NCBI GenBank assembly: GCA_934590165.1
Contig: CAKTOO010000002.1
Location: forward strand, 62,001-126,000
DNA from: an uncultured Dysosmobacter sp.
GTDB taxonomy: Bacteria; Bacillota; Clostridia; Oscillospirales; Oscillospiraceae
Length of the DNA stretch: 64,000 nucleotides
Reading direction: 5' to 3'
Within the stretch, counting starts at the first letter, position 1, and the number at the start of each line of letters is the position of its first letter. The notes beneath the pieces are model-generated. The model saw only the letters and a program-made list of their open reading frames with translations, was not told the DNA's origin and made no database searches. Made by a program: the position numbers and the translations under genes. This document shows positions 15,614 through 23,819 of the stretch, in pieces.

Positions 15614-16594
15614 TCAACCCTTTTCAAACAGGGCCTTCTGTGCCTCGTCCTTGGGGAACTTGGGGCAGCCAAACTTCTTGGCCCACCAGGAGGTGATGAT
15701 GGGGACCAGGATGGCGGTCAGGATGGCGGAAGCGGCAACCTGAGAGGTGGCGATGTCAGACCAGGCGGCCCAGGAGGGGTCGGCCTGGGCAATGACGGCG
15801 GGAACAGCCACGGCGTTGCCGGCGGTGGTAGCCACGGCCCAGCCAGCGTAGCCGGGACGGCGGCTGATGAACTTGTCGCACAGGACGATGAAGGAACCGC
15901 CGATCAGGCAAGTGATCAGGCCCAGCAGGATGCCCTGGGCACCACCCTTGACGATGTTGGTCAGATTCATGCCGGAGCCCAGGCAGAAGCCAACGAAGGG
16001 AAGCAGGATGCTGCCGGCGGGAGCCAGGAAGTCAGACAGGTCCTTATCGATGTTGCCCAGGATCATGCCCACCAGGATGGGGCCGATGGCGGCGATCAGA
16101 GCCATGAAGGGGATGTCGGCCAGACCGCCGATACCCATGGCGATCATGGTCAGCATGGGGCCGTCGTTGATGGCCAGCAGAGGCATGGCGGCCTGGTCCA
16201 CGGTGTCGCCGTAGCTGTTCATCAGGGCCAGGTACACAGAGCCGTTGGAATTGGTGACAGCAGAGATGATGGCCAGAGCGCTCAGGCCCAGCAGGCCCTC
16301 AGGTCCAAAAATCTTGCCCACACCGACACCGATGACGGCGCCAATGATGAACTTGGAGATCAGCAGGACGCCACCGCGCTTGATGACGCCGCCCATCTGA
16401 CGGACCTGCAGGGTAGTGCCCAAGCAGAACAGCTGGATACCAATGGCGGTGTTGGCGCCGGCGCTGGTGAAGATAGCGGTGGTAAAAGAACCAATGCCGG
16501 TGATCTGGGGGAAGAAAGTATTGATGAACGCACCCAACAGCATAGGCACGACCATCATACCTGCGGGGATCTTTTTCAGGAACTTCATGATCAT
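15614..16594 (-). CDS. kdgT: 2-keto-3-deoxygluconate permease family transporter
   Basis: 326-residue membrane protein with about ten helices, matching the KdgT family along its length (start FLKKIPAGMMVVPMLLGAFINTFFP, central AIISAVTNSNGSVYLALM, GFCLGSGMNL, ATTAGNAVAVPA). In E. coli KdgT is a proton-coupled uptake carrier for 2-keto-3-deoxygluconate. First gene of the operon with the split dehydratase; the substrate may be a related aldonate or aldarate product. The ATG at 16594 has GGAGG ten bases upstream; ATG 16588 is also possible. A sigma-A promoter (TTGACA 16766-16771, TATATA 16743-16748 on the minus strand, spacer 17) and an IclR-type palindrome stand before it. Confidence 0.88.
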   Translation of the reverse strand: MIMKFLKKIPAGMMVVPMLLGAFINTFFPQITGIGSFTTAIFTSAGANTAIGIQLFCLGTTLQVRQMGGVIKRGGVLLISKFIIGAVIGVGVGKIFGPEGLLGLSALAIISAVTNSNGSVYLALMNSYGDTVDQAAMPLLAINDGPMLTMIAMGIGGLADIPFMALIAAIGPILVGMILGNIDKDLSDFLAPAGSILLPFVGFCLGSGMNLTNIVKGGAQGILLGLITCLIGGSFIVLCDKFISRRPGYAGWAVATTAGNAVAVPAVIAQADPSWAAWSDIATSQVAASAILTAILVPIITSWWAKKFGCPKFPKDEAQKALFEKG

Positions 16595-16657
16595 GATGCT
16601 TTTTCCTCCTCAAATGTTTCTCGTTTCTCCCATCCTTCACTCCTGTTTCTTCCATTT

Positions 16658-16672
16658 TTCCGTATAGCGGAA
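16658..16672. promoter_or_regulatory. IclR-type operator TTCCG-N5-CGGAA before kdgT
   Basis: 5-5-5 palindrome about 70 bases downstream of the kdgT -10 box, in the leader. Same arms and spacing as the site before the aldolase, which indicates co-regulation. No IclR gene is in the window. The rest of 16595-16850 holds the promoter and nothing else that I can support. Confidence 0.55.
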
Positions 16673-16849
16673 TTACTTTCCAAAACGAGAGTGAAGAAAA
16701 TTCCCCTCTCCGAGGGGATATGTACTTTTTGTACGGTTATATTATATACCTTTTTCCCATCCGTTTGTCAAGCAATTGTCAGGTCTCGTCAATTTTTTAG
16801 CAATTCTGCATGAAGCCGCTCCGGGAAATCTGTACGAAAAGTAAATAAT

Positions 16850-16878
16850 GGGCCTTCGGAGCTCTGCCCCGAAGGCCC
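16850..16878 (-). terminator. Hairpin terminator of the SGNH hydrolase gene
   Basis: GGGCCTTCGG (16850-16859) and CCGAAGGCCC (16869-16878), perfect 10-bp stem 31 bases past the stop; the minus strand continues with ATTATTTACTTTTC, a weak U-rich tail. Confidence 0.65.
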
Positions 16879-16908
16879 TGTGTTTATATGTTTTTCGCGG
16901 CGTTCCCG

Positions 16909-17739
16909 TCAGGATACGGCATGGGTCCGCAGATAGTTCAGCCACTCTTTGCAGCCGGCGGTATTCAAATGAATCCCATCGGTGGTCAGCTCCGGTCGAA
17001 GGCAGCCATCCTCTCCGGTGACCGCCTCGCTCACATTGAGGTATGGGCACTCTTTTTCCAGCGCCAGCTCCTCCAAAATCGCATTATAGGTCTGGATGCG
17101 GCCATTGTTCACATAGCTGCCCTTGGCCTCCTGGACGGCACTGACCGGCAGGATGGACTGAATGACCACTTCGGCGTCAGGATGGTCCTCCCGGATACGG
17201 TCGATGACCTTGCCGTACTGGTCGTGAAAAGCCTCACTTCTGGGCCAGCCCAACTCGTTGGCCCCCAGCATGATATACACCTTATCGCACTCCAACTCCG
17301 CCAGAGCGTCCAGCATGGGTACCTTGCCCGCCTCCGTCTCCTGGGTGGGCTTGGAGAACACCGACTCCACCGTGGCACCCACGGCGTACAGGTACTCCCC
17401 TTCCTCCAGCCCGCTGTACAGGTGGAAGCCCTCCGTTCGGGAGTCGCCCAGAAAAACCGTGTCCGCGAAATAGCCATTCTCCACCGGCTCGCTCTCCGGC
17501 ACCAGCATGGTCTCGGGTTTCTCGGGTTCTTCCGTTTCTTCGGTCTCCGCCTCGGGCATGGGCTCCAGCACCCGGGCCCGGATCGGCTCCTCCTGTGCCG
17601 TTTCCTCCGGAAGCGCCGTCTGCTCAGGCACGGCGGAGGCCGGGGGATCACCGGACAGCAGCACCGCCAAAACACTCACCAGCGCCGCCGCACCCAGCAG
17701 GCGCCGCCTTTTGTGGTTTCGTTTTTTCGTTCTCTCCAT
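16909..17739 (-). CDS. SGNH/GDSL-family hydrolase, membrane-anchored or secreted
   Basis: 276 residues with a basic N-terminus and one hydrophobic segment (about 14-30) that is a signal or anchor, a Glu/Pro-rich spacer (about 38-85), then an SGNH esterase domain. The serine block is FLGDSRTEG, the Asn block LGANELG, and the catalytic Asp/His pair is in TTDGIHLN. It would act outside the cell, probably removing acetyl or acyl groups from wall polymers or polysaccharide; the substrate cannot be read from the sequence. Stand-alone gene with SD GGAGGG and a hairpin terminator. Confidence 0.85.
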   Translation of the reverse strand: MERTKKRNHKRRRLLGAAALVSVLAVLLSGDPPASAVPEQTALPEETAQEEPIRARVLEPMPEAETEETEEPEKPETMLVPESEPVENGYFADTVFLGDSRTEGFHLYSGLEEGEYLYAVGATVESVFSKPTQETEAGKVPMLDALAELECDKVYIMLGANELGWPRSEAFHDQYGKVIDRIREDHPDAEVVIQSILPVSAVQEAKGSYVNNGRIQTYNAILEELALEKECPYLNVSEAVTGEDGCLRPELTTDGIHLNTAGCKEWLNYLRTHAVS

Positions 17740-17870
17740 AGGTGCTTCCCTCCGAATATCTTTCTATATTTATTAGACGGTATCCGGTGAAAAAAGTCGA
17801 CACAAAAAATAAAAAATTCGGTATCAAATTATGACAAAATTCCTGAGGCAGCCTCCATTGGAAAACAGCA

Positions 17871-17896
17871 CCGCCCGCGGCAGAAGCCGCGGGCGG
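17871..17896 (-). terminator. Terminator of the nucleotidyltransferase gene
   Basis: CCGCCCGCGGC, loop AGAA, GCCGCGGGCGG: perfect 11-bp GC-rich stem just past the stop at 17906. Confidence 0.75.
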
Positions 17897-17905
17897 TAAA
17901 CCGCT

Positions 17906-18823
17906 TTACACACGCAGACTGTCCGGATACGTGCCGTTTTCGTGGAGCTTGCGCAGCTCCTCCGCCACGACGGCCCGGTCCTCCTGATAGGTCATACCAA
18001 ACCACTTGTCCGAGGAATGCAGCACGGAAACCTCCAGCCGCCCTTCCCGCATCAGGTCATCCACCATTACCGGCAGCAGGCACTCCGACTTCAGCGCCCG
18101 GCCGCCGTCTCCCCGTAAAAACCGCTCAAAATAAGCCCGCAGTTCCGGGAAAATGCTGGGCATGAAGCCCCAGTAATTCATGGACACCACGCTCTCCGGC
18201 TCCAGAGGCAGGTCCGTCTCCAGGTCCCGCAGGGAACCGTCCGGATACAGTTGGATCCTCGTTGTCTCCTTGACAGAGGCCAACCAGCCATCCTTCACCG
18301 TGCACACACCCCGGGACACCGTGCCGTGAAGGCTGGCGGTGTTTTTCAGCAGGTAGCCCACCATGACGGCCTCTCCTGTTTCCGGCAGCTCCTGCAATGC
18401 CCGGTACATGGTCCGGTAGGCATCCAAGCCATAATAATCGTCCGCGTTGATGACGCAGCAGGGCTCATGGACCACATGTTCCGCACACAGCAGCGCGTGG
18501 ACCGTGCCGAAGGGTTTTGTCCGCTCCGGCGGGACCTGGTAAAACGCCGGTAGGGAGCTGTAATCCTGGAAGGCGTATGCCACCTCCACAGGGCTGCCGT
18601 CCCCGGCCGTCTTTTTCGCCAGATAGTCTCCGCACAGGCGGTGCATCATCTCCTCCATCTCTGGCTTGATGATGAATACCACCTTGTTGAAGCCCGCCCG
18701 GATGGCATCATAGATGGAATACTCCATCAGGATCTCATTGTGGGGGCCGATGCCGTCCACCTGCTTGCTACCGCCGTAACGGGAGCCCAGGCCCGCCGCC
18801 ATGATGACCAATGAGGTTTTCAT
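17906..18823 (-). CDS. Sugar-nucleotide transferase family protein (NTP_transferase fold)
   Basis: 305 residues starting MKTSLVIMAAGLGSRYGGSKQ, the GxGxRxG-type nucleotide loop with following Lys of nucleotidyltransferases such as glucose-1-phosphate uridylyl/thymidylyl transferases. CVINADDYYG carries the acidic residues that bind the metal-sugar nucleotide. The sequence is not one of the well-known RfbA/GalU groups and the sugar is unknown. Monocistronic, SD CAGGAGAG, strong terminator. No other polysaccharide genes surround it, so it may serve a general activation step. Confidence 0.85.
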   Translation of the reverse strand: MKTSLVIMAAGLGSRYGGSKQVDGIGPHNEILMEYSIYDAIRAGFNKVVFIIKPEMEEMMHRLCGDYLAKKTAGDGSPVEVAYAFQDYSSLPAFYQVPPERTKPFGTVHALLCAEHVVHEPCCVINADDYYGLDAYRTMYRALQELPETGEAVMVGYLLKNTASLHGTVSRGVCTVKDGWLASVKETTRIQLYPDGSLRDLETDLPLEPESVVSMNYWGFMPSIFPELRAYFERFLRGDGGRALKSECLLPVMVDDLMREGRLEVSVLHSSDKWFGMTYQEDRAVVAEELRKLHENGTYPDSLRV

Positions 18824-18915
18824 GCAAGTCTCTCCTGTTATTCTGTTGCGCGCCGTTGCGCAACTGTGATGTTTGATTTAACCATACTCCAATTTCCCGA
18901 ATTTTGCAACTGTAC

Positions 18916-18965
18916 TTGACATTTTTTAAAGCCCGTCTATAATATGAGAACGATAATCATTTTCA
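18916..18965 (+). promoter_or_regulatory. Promoter with overlapping Fur/Zur-type box
   Basis: TTGACA (18916-18921), 16-bp spacer, TATAAT (18938-18943), then a 21-bp dyad at 18945-18965 (TGAGAACGAT-A-ATCATTTTCA, eight of ten positions paired). This is the form of Fur-family operators and lies over the expected start site, so the regulator gene downstream is probably self-repressed together with the transporter. Confidence 0.8.
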
Positions 18966-18981
18966 TATTTGGAGGATAGCT

Positions 18982-19401
18982 ATGCCCTACACCACCAAAC
19001 AGCAGCAGGCGGTGCTCCGCTGTCTGGAGCTGCGGAAAGAAGAGTCGCTGACCGCGGCCGACCTTTCGGAGGACCTGCGGCAAATGGGCTGCCCCGTGGG
19101 CCTCGCCACCATTTACCGCCAGCTGGAAAAGCTCTCCGCCGCCGGACAGGTCCACAAGATCAACACCGCCGAGGGTGCCTTCTACCAGCTCTGCGGCCAT
19201 ACAGAGCAGGACCACCGGGACTGCTTTTTGCTCAAGTGCAGCCGCTGCGGCCGCATCCGCCATCTGGACTGCTCCCATCTCCAGGCCCTGTATGACCATC
19301 TGGAAAAGGACCACCATTTCCGCATCGACCCCCGGGGCACACTGTTCACCGGGGTATGCAACCTCTGTGCCGGAGAGGAGGACGCCCATGGAAGCACCTG
19401 A
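18982..19401 (+). CDS. zur: Fur-family metal regulator, probably Zur
   Basis: 139 residues: winged helix (about 8-75, with the VGLATIYRQLEKL recognition segment) and a metal-binding dimer domain with HRDCFLLKCSRCGRIRHLDC, DHHFRIDPRG and CNLC. The two CxxC pairs hold a structural zinc. It is the first gene of an operon with a ZnuC/ZnuB-type ABC transporter and its own promoter carries a Fur-type box, which points to a zinc (Zur) rather than iron role; manganese or iron cannot be excluded. Its end overlaps the start of the ATPase gene by 14 bases. Confidence 0.85.
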   Translation: MPYTTKQQQAVLRCLELRKEESLTAADLSEDLRQMGCPVGLATIYRQLEKLSAAGQVHKINTAEGAFYQLCGHTEQDHRDCFLLKCSRCGRIRHLDCSHLQALYDHLEKDHHFRIDPRGTLFTGVCNLCAGEEDAHGST

Positions 19402-20098
19402 ACTGCTGGCCTGCCGGGACGTATCCCTGGGCTATGAGGGGCAGAGCGTCCTGACGCACCTGGACCTCTCCATCCGGGAGGGAGATTACCTTTGTATCGT
19501 GGGTGACAACGGCTCCGGCAAATCCACGCTGCTGCGGGGGCTTTTGGGCCTGCTGCCGCCCCAACGGGGGGAGATCTGGCGGTCCCCGAACATCCGCCGG
19601 GGCAATCTGGGATATCTTCCCCAGCAGACCCGGGCCCAGCGGGATTTCCCCGCCACCGTGTATGAGGTGGTGCTTTCCGGCTGCCTCAACCAAAAGGGGA
19701 TGCATTTTTTCTACTCCCCCGCTCAAAAGTCCGCCGCTCTCATGAACATGGGCAAGCTGGGCGTGCTGGAGCTGAAGGGCCAGTGCTACCGGGACCTGTC
19801 CGGCGGCCAGCAGCAGCGGGTGCTGCTGGCACGGGCACTGTGCGCCGCCAGCAAGCTGCTCATTCTGGACGAGCCCATCACCGGCCTGGACCCGGCGGCG
19901 GCCCAGGACCTGTATAAGCTGCTGTCCTATCTGAACCGGAAAGAGGGCATGGCCATCGTCATGGTGACCCACGACCTGAAAGCCGCCCTGCAAAGCGCCC
20001 GCACCGTGCTGCACATCGGCCGCAGCAGCTGCTTCTGCGGCACGGTGGCGGAATATCTGGCCTCCCCCCAGGGGCGGCGCTTCCGGGAGGTGGAGTGA
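19388..20098 (+). CDS. znuC: Metal ABC transporter ATP-binding protein (ZnuC-like)
   Basis: 236-residue ATPase of the zinc/manganese uptake family. Walker A is VGDNGSGKSTLL, Q-loop LGYLPQQT, signature LSGGQQQR, Walker B LLILDEP, H-loop VTHD. ATG 19388 is used because the annotated family start (EAPELLACRDVSLGY) begins here; it overlaps the regulator end and continues into the permease with TGATG coupling. The dedicated metal-binding lipoprotein (ZnuA) is not in this operon and must be encoded elsewhere, or the transporter shares one. Confidence 0.9.
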   Translation: MEAPELLACRDVSLGYEGQSVLTHLDLSIREGDYLCIVGDNGSGKSTLLRGLLGLLPPQRGEIWRSPNIRRGNLGYLPQQTRAQRDFPATVYEVVLSGCLNQKGMHFFYSPAQKSAALMNMGKLGVLELKGQCYRDLSGGQQQRVLLARALCAASKLLILDEPITGLDPAAAQDLYKLLSYLNRKEGMAIVMVTHDLKAALQSARTVLHIGRSSCFCGTVAEYLASPQGRRFREVE

Positions 20099-20910
20099 TG
20101 GACCTGGTGCAAATGTTTTCCTATCCCTTCATGCAGCGGGCCCTCATCGCCGGCGTGCTGGTGAGCCTGTGCGCCGCCCTGCTGGGCGTGTCCCTGGTAT
20201 TAAAGCGGTACTCCATGATCGGCGACGGCCTCAGCCATGTATCCTTCGGCGCCCTGGCCATCGCCGTGGCCCTGGGGATGACGCCGCTGTACTTCTCCAT
20301 CCCCGTGGTGGTCCTGGCGGCTTTTTTCCTGCTGCGGATGGCCAGTCATCCCCACTGGAACAGCGACGCCGCCATCGCCGTCATGAGCGCCTCCTCCCTG
20401 GCCGTCGGCATCATTGTCATCTCCCGCACCACCGGCATGACCACGGATGTGGACAACTACATGTTCGGCAGCGTTCTGGCCATGACGCGGGAGGACGTGG
20501 CACTGTCCGTGGTGCTGTGCGTTGCGGTGCTGGTGCTGTTCATTCTGTTTTACCACAAGCTCTTCGCCGTCACCTTCGACGAGAGCTTCTCCCGGGCCAC
20601 AGGCCTGAAGGTAGAACGCTACAACACCCTGCTGGCCATTTTGACGGCCCTGACCATCGTGCTGGGGATGCGGATGATGGGCGCCATGCTCATCTCCTCC
20701 CTGGTCATCTTCCCCGCCCTGACGGCCATGCGGCTGTTCAAGAGCTTCCGCAGCGTGGTGGTCTGCTCCGCCGTCACCTCCGTGGCCTGCTTCTGCGCCG
20801 GCCTGACCGCCTCCTTCGTCCTGTCCACGCCGGTGGGCGCCTCCGTGGTGGCGGCAAACCTGGGGCTTTTCCTGCTGTCCTGCCTCGCGGCGGCCCTGCG
20901 GAAGCGGTGA
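20098..20910 (+). CDS. znuB: Metal ABC transporter permease (ZnuB-like)
   Basis: 270-residue membrane protein of the ABC-3 family with about eight helices. Family features include LGVSLVLKRYSMIGDGLSHVSFGALA and FDESFSRATGLKVERYN, the loop that contacts the ATPase. It forms the channel for zinc or manganese uptake with the preceding ATPase. The ATG at 20098 overlaps the ATPase stop (TGATG); a GTG one codon earlier is the alternative. Last gene of the operon. Confidence 0.9.
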   Translation: MDLVQMFSYPFMQRALIAGVLVSLCAALLGVSLVLKRYSMIGDGLSHVSFGALAIAVALGMTPLYFSIPVVVLAAFFLLRMASHPHWNSDAAIAVMSASSLAVGIIVISRTTGMTTDVDNYMFGSVLAMTREDVALSVVLCVAVLVLFILFYHKLFAVTFDESFSRATGLKVERYNTLLAILTALTIVLGMRMMGAMLISSLVIFPALTAMRLFKSFRSVVVCSAVTSVACFCAGLTASFVLSTPVGASVVAANLGLFLLSCLAAALRKR

Positions 20911-20949
20911 AGCGTCTCCCGTTCCCGCGGAAAAAGCGGATGAATTGCA

Positions 20950-20988
20950 GCCGGATATGTGCGTTGCCGCATATCCGGCCGCTTTTTT
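20950..20988 (+). terminator. Terminator of the zur operon
   Basis: GCCGGATATG (20950-20959) with CATATCCGGC (20970-20979), then six T at 20983-20988. Confidence 0.85.
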
Positions 20989-21078
20989 CGCACAATATCA
21001 GGAAGAAACCGCCACAAAAGTCTTGCGCTTTTCCTTTCTCTGTGGTATGGTATGTATGTTAGAAGAGTAAGGTATGTG

Positions 21079-21104
21079 GAGTGGGCCCAGGGTCCGCTCT
21101 TTTT
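21079..21104 (+). terminator. Leader attenuator before rimP-nusA operon
   Basis: GAGTGGGCC (21079-21087) pairs with GGTCCGCTC (21091-21099) through a 3-base loop, nine pairs with two G-U, followed by TTTTT. It stands 60 bases before rimP in the transcript leader, where this operon is commonly autoregulated by NusA through termination. Confidence 0.6.
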
Positions 21105-21163
21105 GTTGGCCTTTTTGCCCCAGGCAAATTTTCCAAAAACTGCTAAATGAAGGGAGTTTTCCC

Positions 21164-21625
21164 ATGAAAAAGATCACGGAACTGACCGCGGAGCTTGCCG
21201 CTCCCGCCATTGCCGAGCAGGGCTGCACCCTGTGGGACGTGGAATATGTGAAGGAGGCCGGCACCTGGTATCTGCGCATCCTGATCGACAAGGAGGGCGG
21301 CGTGGATATTCTGGACTGCGAGGCCATCTCCCGAAAGGTCAGCGACCTTCTGGACGAGGCGGACCCCATTGAGGGCAGCTACACGCTGGAAGTAGGCTCC
21401 GCCGGCGCCGAGCGGGCGCTGAAGCGGCCCGCCGATTTTGCGCGGTTCATGGGCAGCCCCGTGCTGGTGAAGCTGTACCGGAACCTGGACGGCCGGAAGG
21501 AATTCGCCGGCACCCTGGCCGCTTACGATGAAGCCAGCGGCGACGTCACCGTCACCGTGGGCAAGGCCGACATGACCTTCCCCAAGAAGGATGTGGCCCT
21601 GGTCCGCCTGCGGGTGGAATTTTAA
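21164..21625 (+). CDS. rimP: Ribosome maturation factor RimP
   Basis: 153 residues, required for 30S subunit maturation. Conserved features include WDVEYVKEAGTWYLRILIDKEGG, the CEAISRKVSDLLDEADPI block, YTLEVGSAGAERALKRPADFARF (family: EVSSPGLERPL) and the Sm-like C-terminal domain (GTLAAYDEASGDVTV). The ATG 21164 has AAGGGAG seven bases upstream; the longer open frame upstream runs through the leader hairpin and is not coding. First gene of the conserved nusA-infB operon. Confidence 0.95.
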   Translation: MKKITELTAELAAPAIAEQGCTLWDVEYVKEAGTWYLRILIDKEGGVDILDCEAISRKVSDLLDEADPIEGSYTLEVGSAGAERALKRPADFARFMGSPVLVKLYRNLDGRKEFAGTLAAYDEASGDVTVTVGKADMTFPKKDVALVRLRVEF

Positions 21626-21678
21626 CCGGTTCACGCATCGTTTGAAAAAGACGTATCAAGATAAAAGGAGAATCACCA

Positions 21679-22830
21679 ATGAAAGGTAAAAAGCAAAAGG
21701 AGCCCGTGGGCTTCAATCCCTCTGAGATTTTTGCCGCTCTGGCCCTGCTGGAAAAGGAGCGGGGCATTCCCCAGAGCTTCATGCTGGATAAGATCATCCA
21801 GGCCCTGACCACCGCCTACAAGCGGGACCACGACGGCGTGGAAAACGTCATCGTGGATGTGGATGTGGAGCATCAGACCCTGAAGATGTTCGTCCAGAAG
21901 AATGTGGTGGCCGAGGAGGACTACGTGGACCCCGACAACGAGATGCTGGTGGACGAGGCCAAGCACATCTCCGCCAAGTACGAGGTGGGTGATATCATCA
22001 ACCTGCCTGTGGACAACGTGGAATTCGGCCGCATCGCCGCCGGCAACGGCAAGCAGGTCATCATTCAGGGCCTGCGGGAAGCCGAGCGGGGCATGGTGTA
22101 CGACGAGTTCAACTCCAAGCAGCACGAGATTCTCACCGGCGTGGTCACCCGCATCGACCCCCGCAACGGCAATGTGAGCCTGCGCATCGGCACCGGCAGC
22201 GAGTCCACCGAGGCGCTGCTGATGGCCGGCGAGCAGGTCCCCGGCGAGGAGCTCACCGAGGGAATGCACGTGAAGGTTTATGTGGTGGAGGTCCGCCGCA
22301 GCACCCGCGGTCCCCAGGTGCTCATCTCCCGGACCCATCCGGGTCTGGTCAAGCGCCTGTTCGAGCTGGAGGTCCCCGAGATCTACGACGGCACCGTGGA
22401 AGTCCGTTCCATCGCCCGGGAGGCCGGCAGCCGCACGAAGATGGCCGTGTGGTCCAACGACGAGAACGTGGACCCCATCGGCGCCTGCGTGGGCCCCAAG
22501 GGTCAGCGGGTAGGCAGCATCGTGGAAGAGCTGCGGGGCGAGAAGATCGACATCATCAAATACAGCGAGGACCCCGCCCAGTTCATCGCCGCCGCCCTGG
22601 CTCCCGCTGATGTGGTGGATGTGTGGATGGCCGACGAGGGCAAGGCCTGCCGCTGCGTGGTGCCTGATGACCAGTTGTCCCTGGCCATCGGCAAGGAGGG
22701 CCAGAACGCCCGCCTGGCCGCCCGCCTCACCGGCTACAAAATCGACATCAAGCCCCAGAGCTACAAGGACCCCGAGGAGGGTGTGGACGAGGACAACGTG
22801 GAGATCCTGGACGATCCCGCCGGCGTGTAA
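21679..22830 (+). CDS. nusA: Transcription termination/antitermination factor NusA
   Basis: 383 residues: N-terminal RNA-polymerase-binding domain (about 1-125), S1 domain (about 130-200, GVVTRIDPRNGNVSLRIG), and two KH domains (about 200-345) with EVPEIYDGTVEVRSIAREAGSRTKMAV, DPIGACVGPKGQRV and LSLAIGKEGQNARLAARLTG. The acidic-repeat C-terminus of proteobacterial NusA is absent, as is normal in Firmicutes. It acts on elongating polymerase at pause and terminator hairpins. SD AAGGAG nine bases before ATG. Confidence 0.97.
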   Translation: MKGKKQKEPVGFNPSEIFAALALLEKERGIPQSFMLDKIIQALTTAYKRDHDGVENVIVDVDVEHQTLKMFVQKNVVAEEDYVDPDNEMLVDEAKHISAKYEVGDIINLPVDNVEFGRIAAGNGKQVIIQGLREAERGMVYDEFNSKQHEILTGVVTRIDPRNGNVSLRIGTGSESTEALLMAGEQVPGEELTEGMHVKVYVVEVRRSTRGPQVLISRTHPGLVKRLFELEVPEIYDGTVEVRSIAREAGSRTKMAVWSNDENVDPIGACVGPKGQRVGSIVEELRGEKIDIIKYSEDPAQFIAAALAPADVVDVWMADEGKACRCVVPDDQLSLAIGKEGQNARLAARLTGYKIDIKPQSYKDPEEGVDEDNVEILDDPAGV

Positions 22831-22855
22831 TCCAACCAGAAAGGCGATCTGACAA

Positions 22856-23137
22856 ATGCCAAAACCGAGAAAGATCCCCCAGCGGCAGTGTGTGGGCTGC
22901 CGGGAAATGAAAGATAAAAAATCCCTTCTCCGGGTGGTGAAATCCCCGGAGGGCGAGGTCTCCCTGGATTTCGGCGGCAAGAAGCCCGGCCGCGGCGCCT
23001 ATGTGTGCCACAGTGTGGACTGCCTGCGGAAAGCCCGAAAGTCCCGGGCCCTGGAGCGGGCCTTTGAAACAGCCATTCCCGAGGCGGTGTACGACGCCAT
23101 GGAGACGGAACTGGGAGGCGCGGATGGACAGCCATAA
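22856..23137 (+). CDS. ylxR: YlxR family RNA-binding protein (DUF448)
   Basis: 93 residues with the family signature RQCVGCREMKDKKSLLRVV, then GRGAYVCHSVDCLRKA. Located between nusA and infB as in most Firmicutes. Thought to bind RNA and, in some species, to modulate transcription or RNase P; the exact role is not fixed. Its end overlaps the start of the next gene by 14 bases. Confidence 0.93.
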   Translation: MPKPRKIPQRQCVGCREMKDKKSLLRVVKSPEGEVSLDFGGKKPGRGAYVCHSVDCLRKARKSRALERAFETAIPEAVYDAMETELGGADGQP

Positions 23138-23747
23138 CATTCTCTCCCTGCTGGGCCTGGCCCTGCGGGGCGGCAACCTGACCGTGGGCGAGGAGCCAGT
23201 GGAAGCCGTGGCCCGCGCCCGGGACGCCCGGGTGCTGCTGGTGGCTGCTGACGCCGCCCCCAACACCTGCCGCCGGGTGGAGCATTTTGCCCAGGCCGGC
23301 CAGTGCCTGTGGCTCCGGCTCCCCTTCACCAAAGCGGAGCTGGGCAAGGCCGTGGGCCGCTCCTCCGCCGCCATTGTGGCGGTGACAGACATCGGCCTTG
23401 CCAACGCGGTGGTCCGCCGCCTGGCGGACCTGGACCCGGCGCATTATGACGAGGCCGCCGCCAAGCTGGAGCTGAAGGCCAAGCGGGCGGCGGAGCGCCG
23501 CGTCGAGCAGCTGGCCCACGAAAAAAACATCCGCCAGGGAAAGCGGAGGCCCAAGACGGCTCCTGTCCCTGCGGCCCCTGAACCCCCCGCGGTGCCGGCC
23601 TCCCGGCCCAAAGCCGCCGTCTCCCGGAAAAAGCCCTCCAGGCCCTCCCGGGAAAACCGTCCCAGAGCACGGGCAGCGGAAAACCCCTACGCCCACAGCC
23701 GCCCTGTGAAAAAGGGCAAGGGCTCCTTCCGGAAAAAGGAGTCCTGA
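23124..23747 (+). CDS. ylxQ: L7Ae-family ribosomal protein (YlxQ) with a long basic tail
   Basis: 207 residues. The first 100 are a kink-turn-binding L7Ae/L30e/Gadd45 domain (LLGLALRGGNLTVGEEPV, ARVLLVAADAAPNT, VAVTDIGLANAVVRRL). The rest is an unusual basic Lys/Arg/Pro/Ala-rich extension ending GKGSFRKKES, about as long as the domain itself; YlxQ is normally near 100 residues. The tail probably adds unspecific RNA affinity. The ATG at 23124 follows GGGAGG and overlaps the ylxR end. Confidence 0.88.
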   Translation: MDSHNILSLLGLALRGGNLTVGEEPVEAVARARDARVLLVAADAAPNTCRRVEHFAQAGQCLWLRLPFTKAELGKAVGRSSAAIVAVTDIGLANAVVRRLADLDPAHYDEAAAKLELKAKRAAERRVEQLAHEKNIRQGKRRPKTAPVPAAPEPPAVPASRPKAAVSRKKPSRPSRENRPRARAAENPYAHSRPVKKGKGSFRKKES

Positions 23748-23819
23748 CCTGCCTTTCACGGCAGTCACTTGTGAAAAATTTTCCCAGCCCTCGGGTTGGA
23801 ACATAACGAGGTGTTTTGA

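Noticed and set aside
15317..16813. 498-codon plus-strand open frame
   Set aside because: Antisense to the dehydratase small subunit and kdgT and running through their promoter; a shadow.
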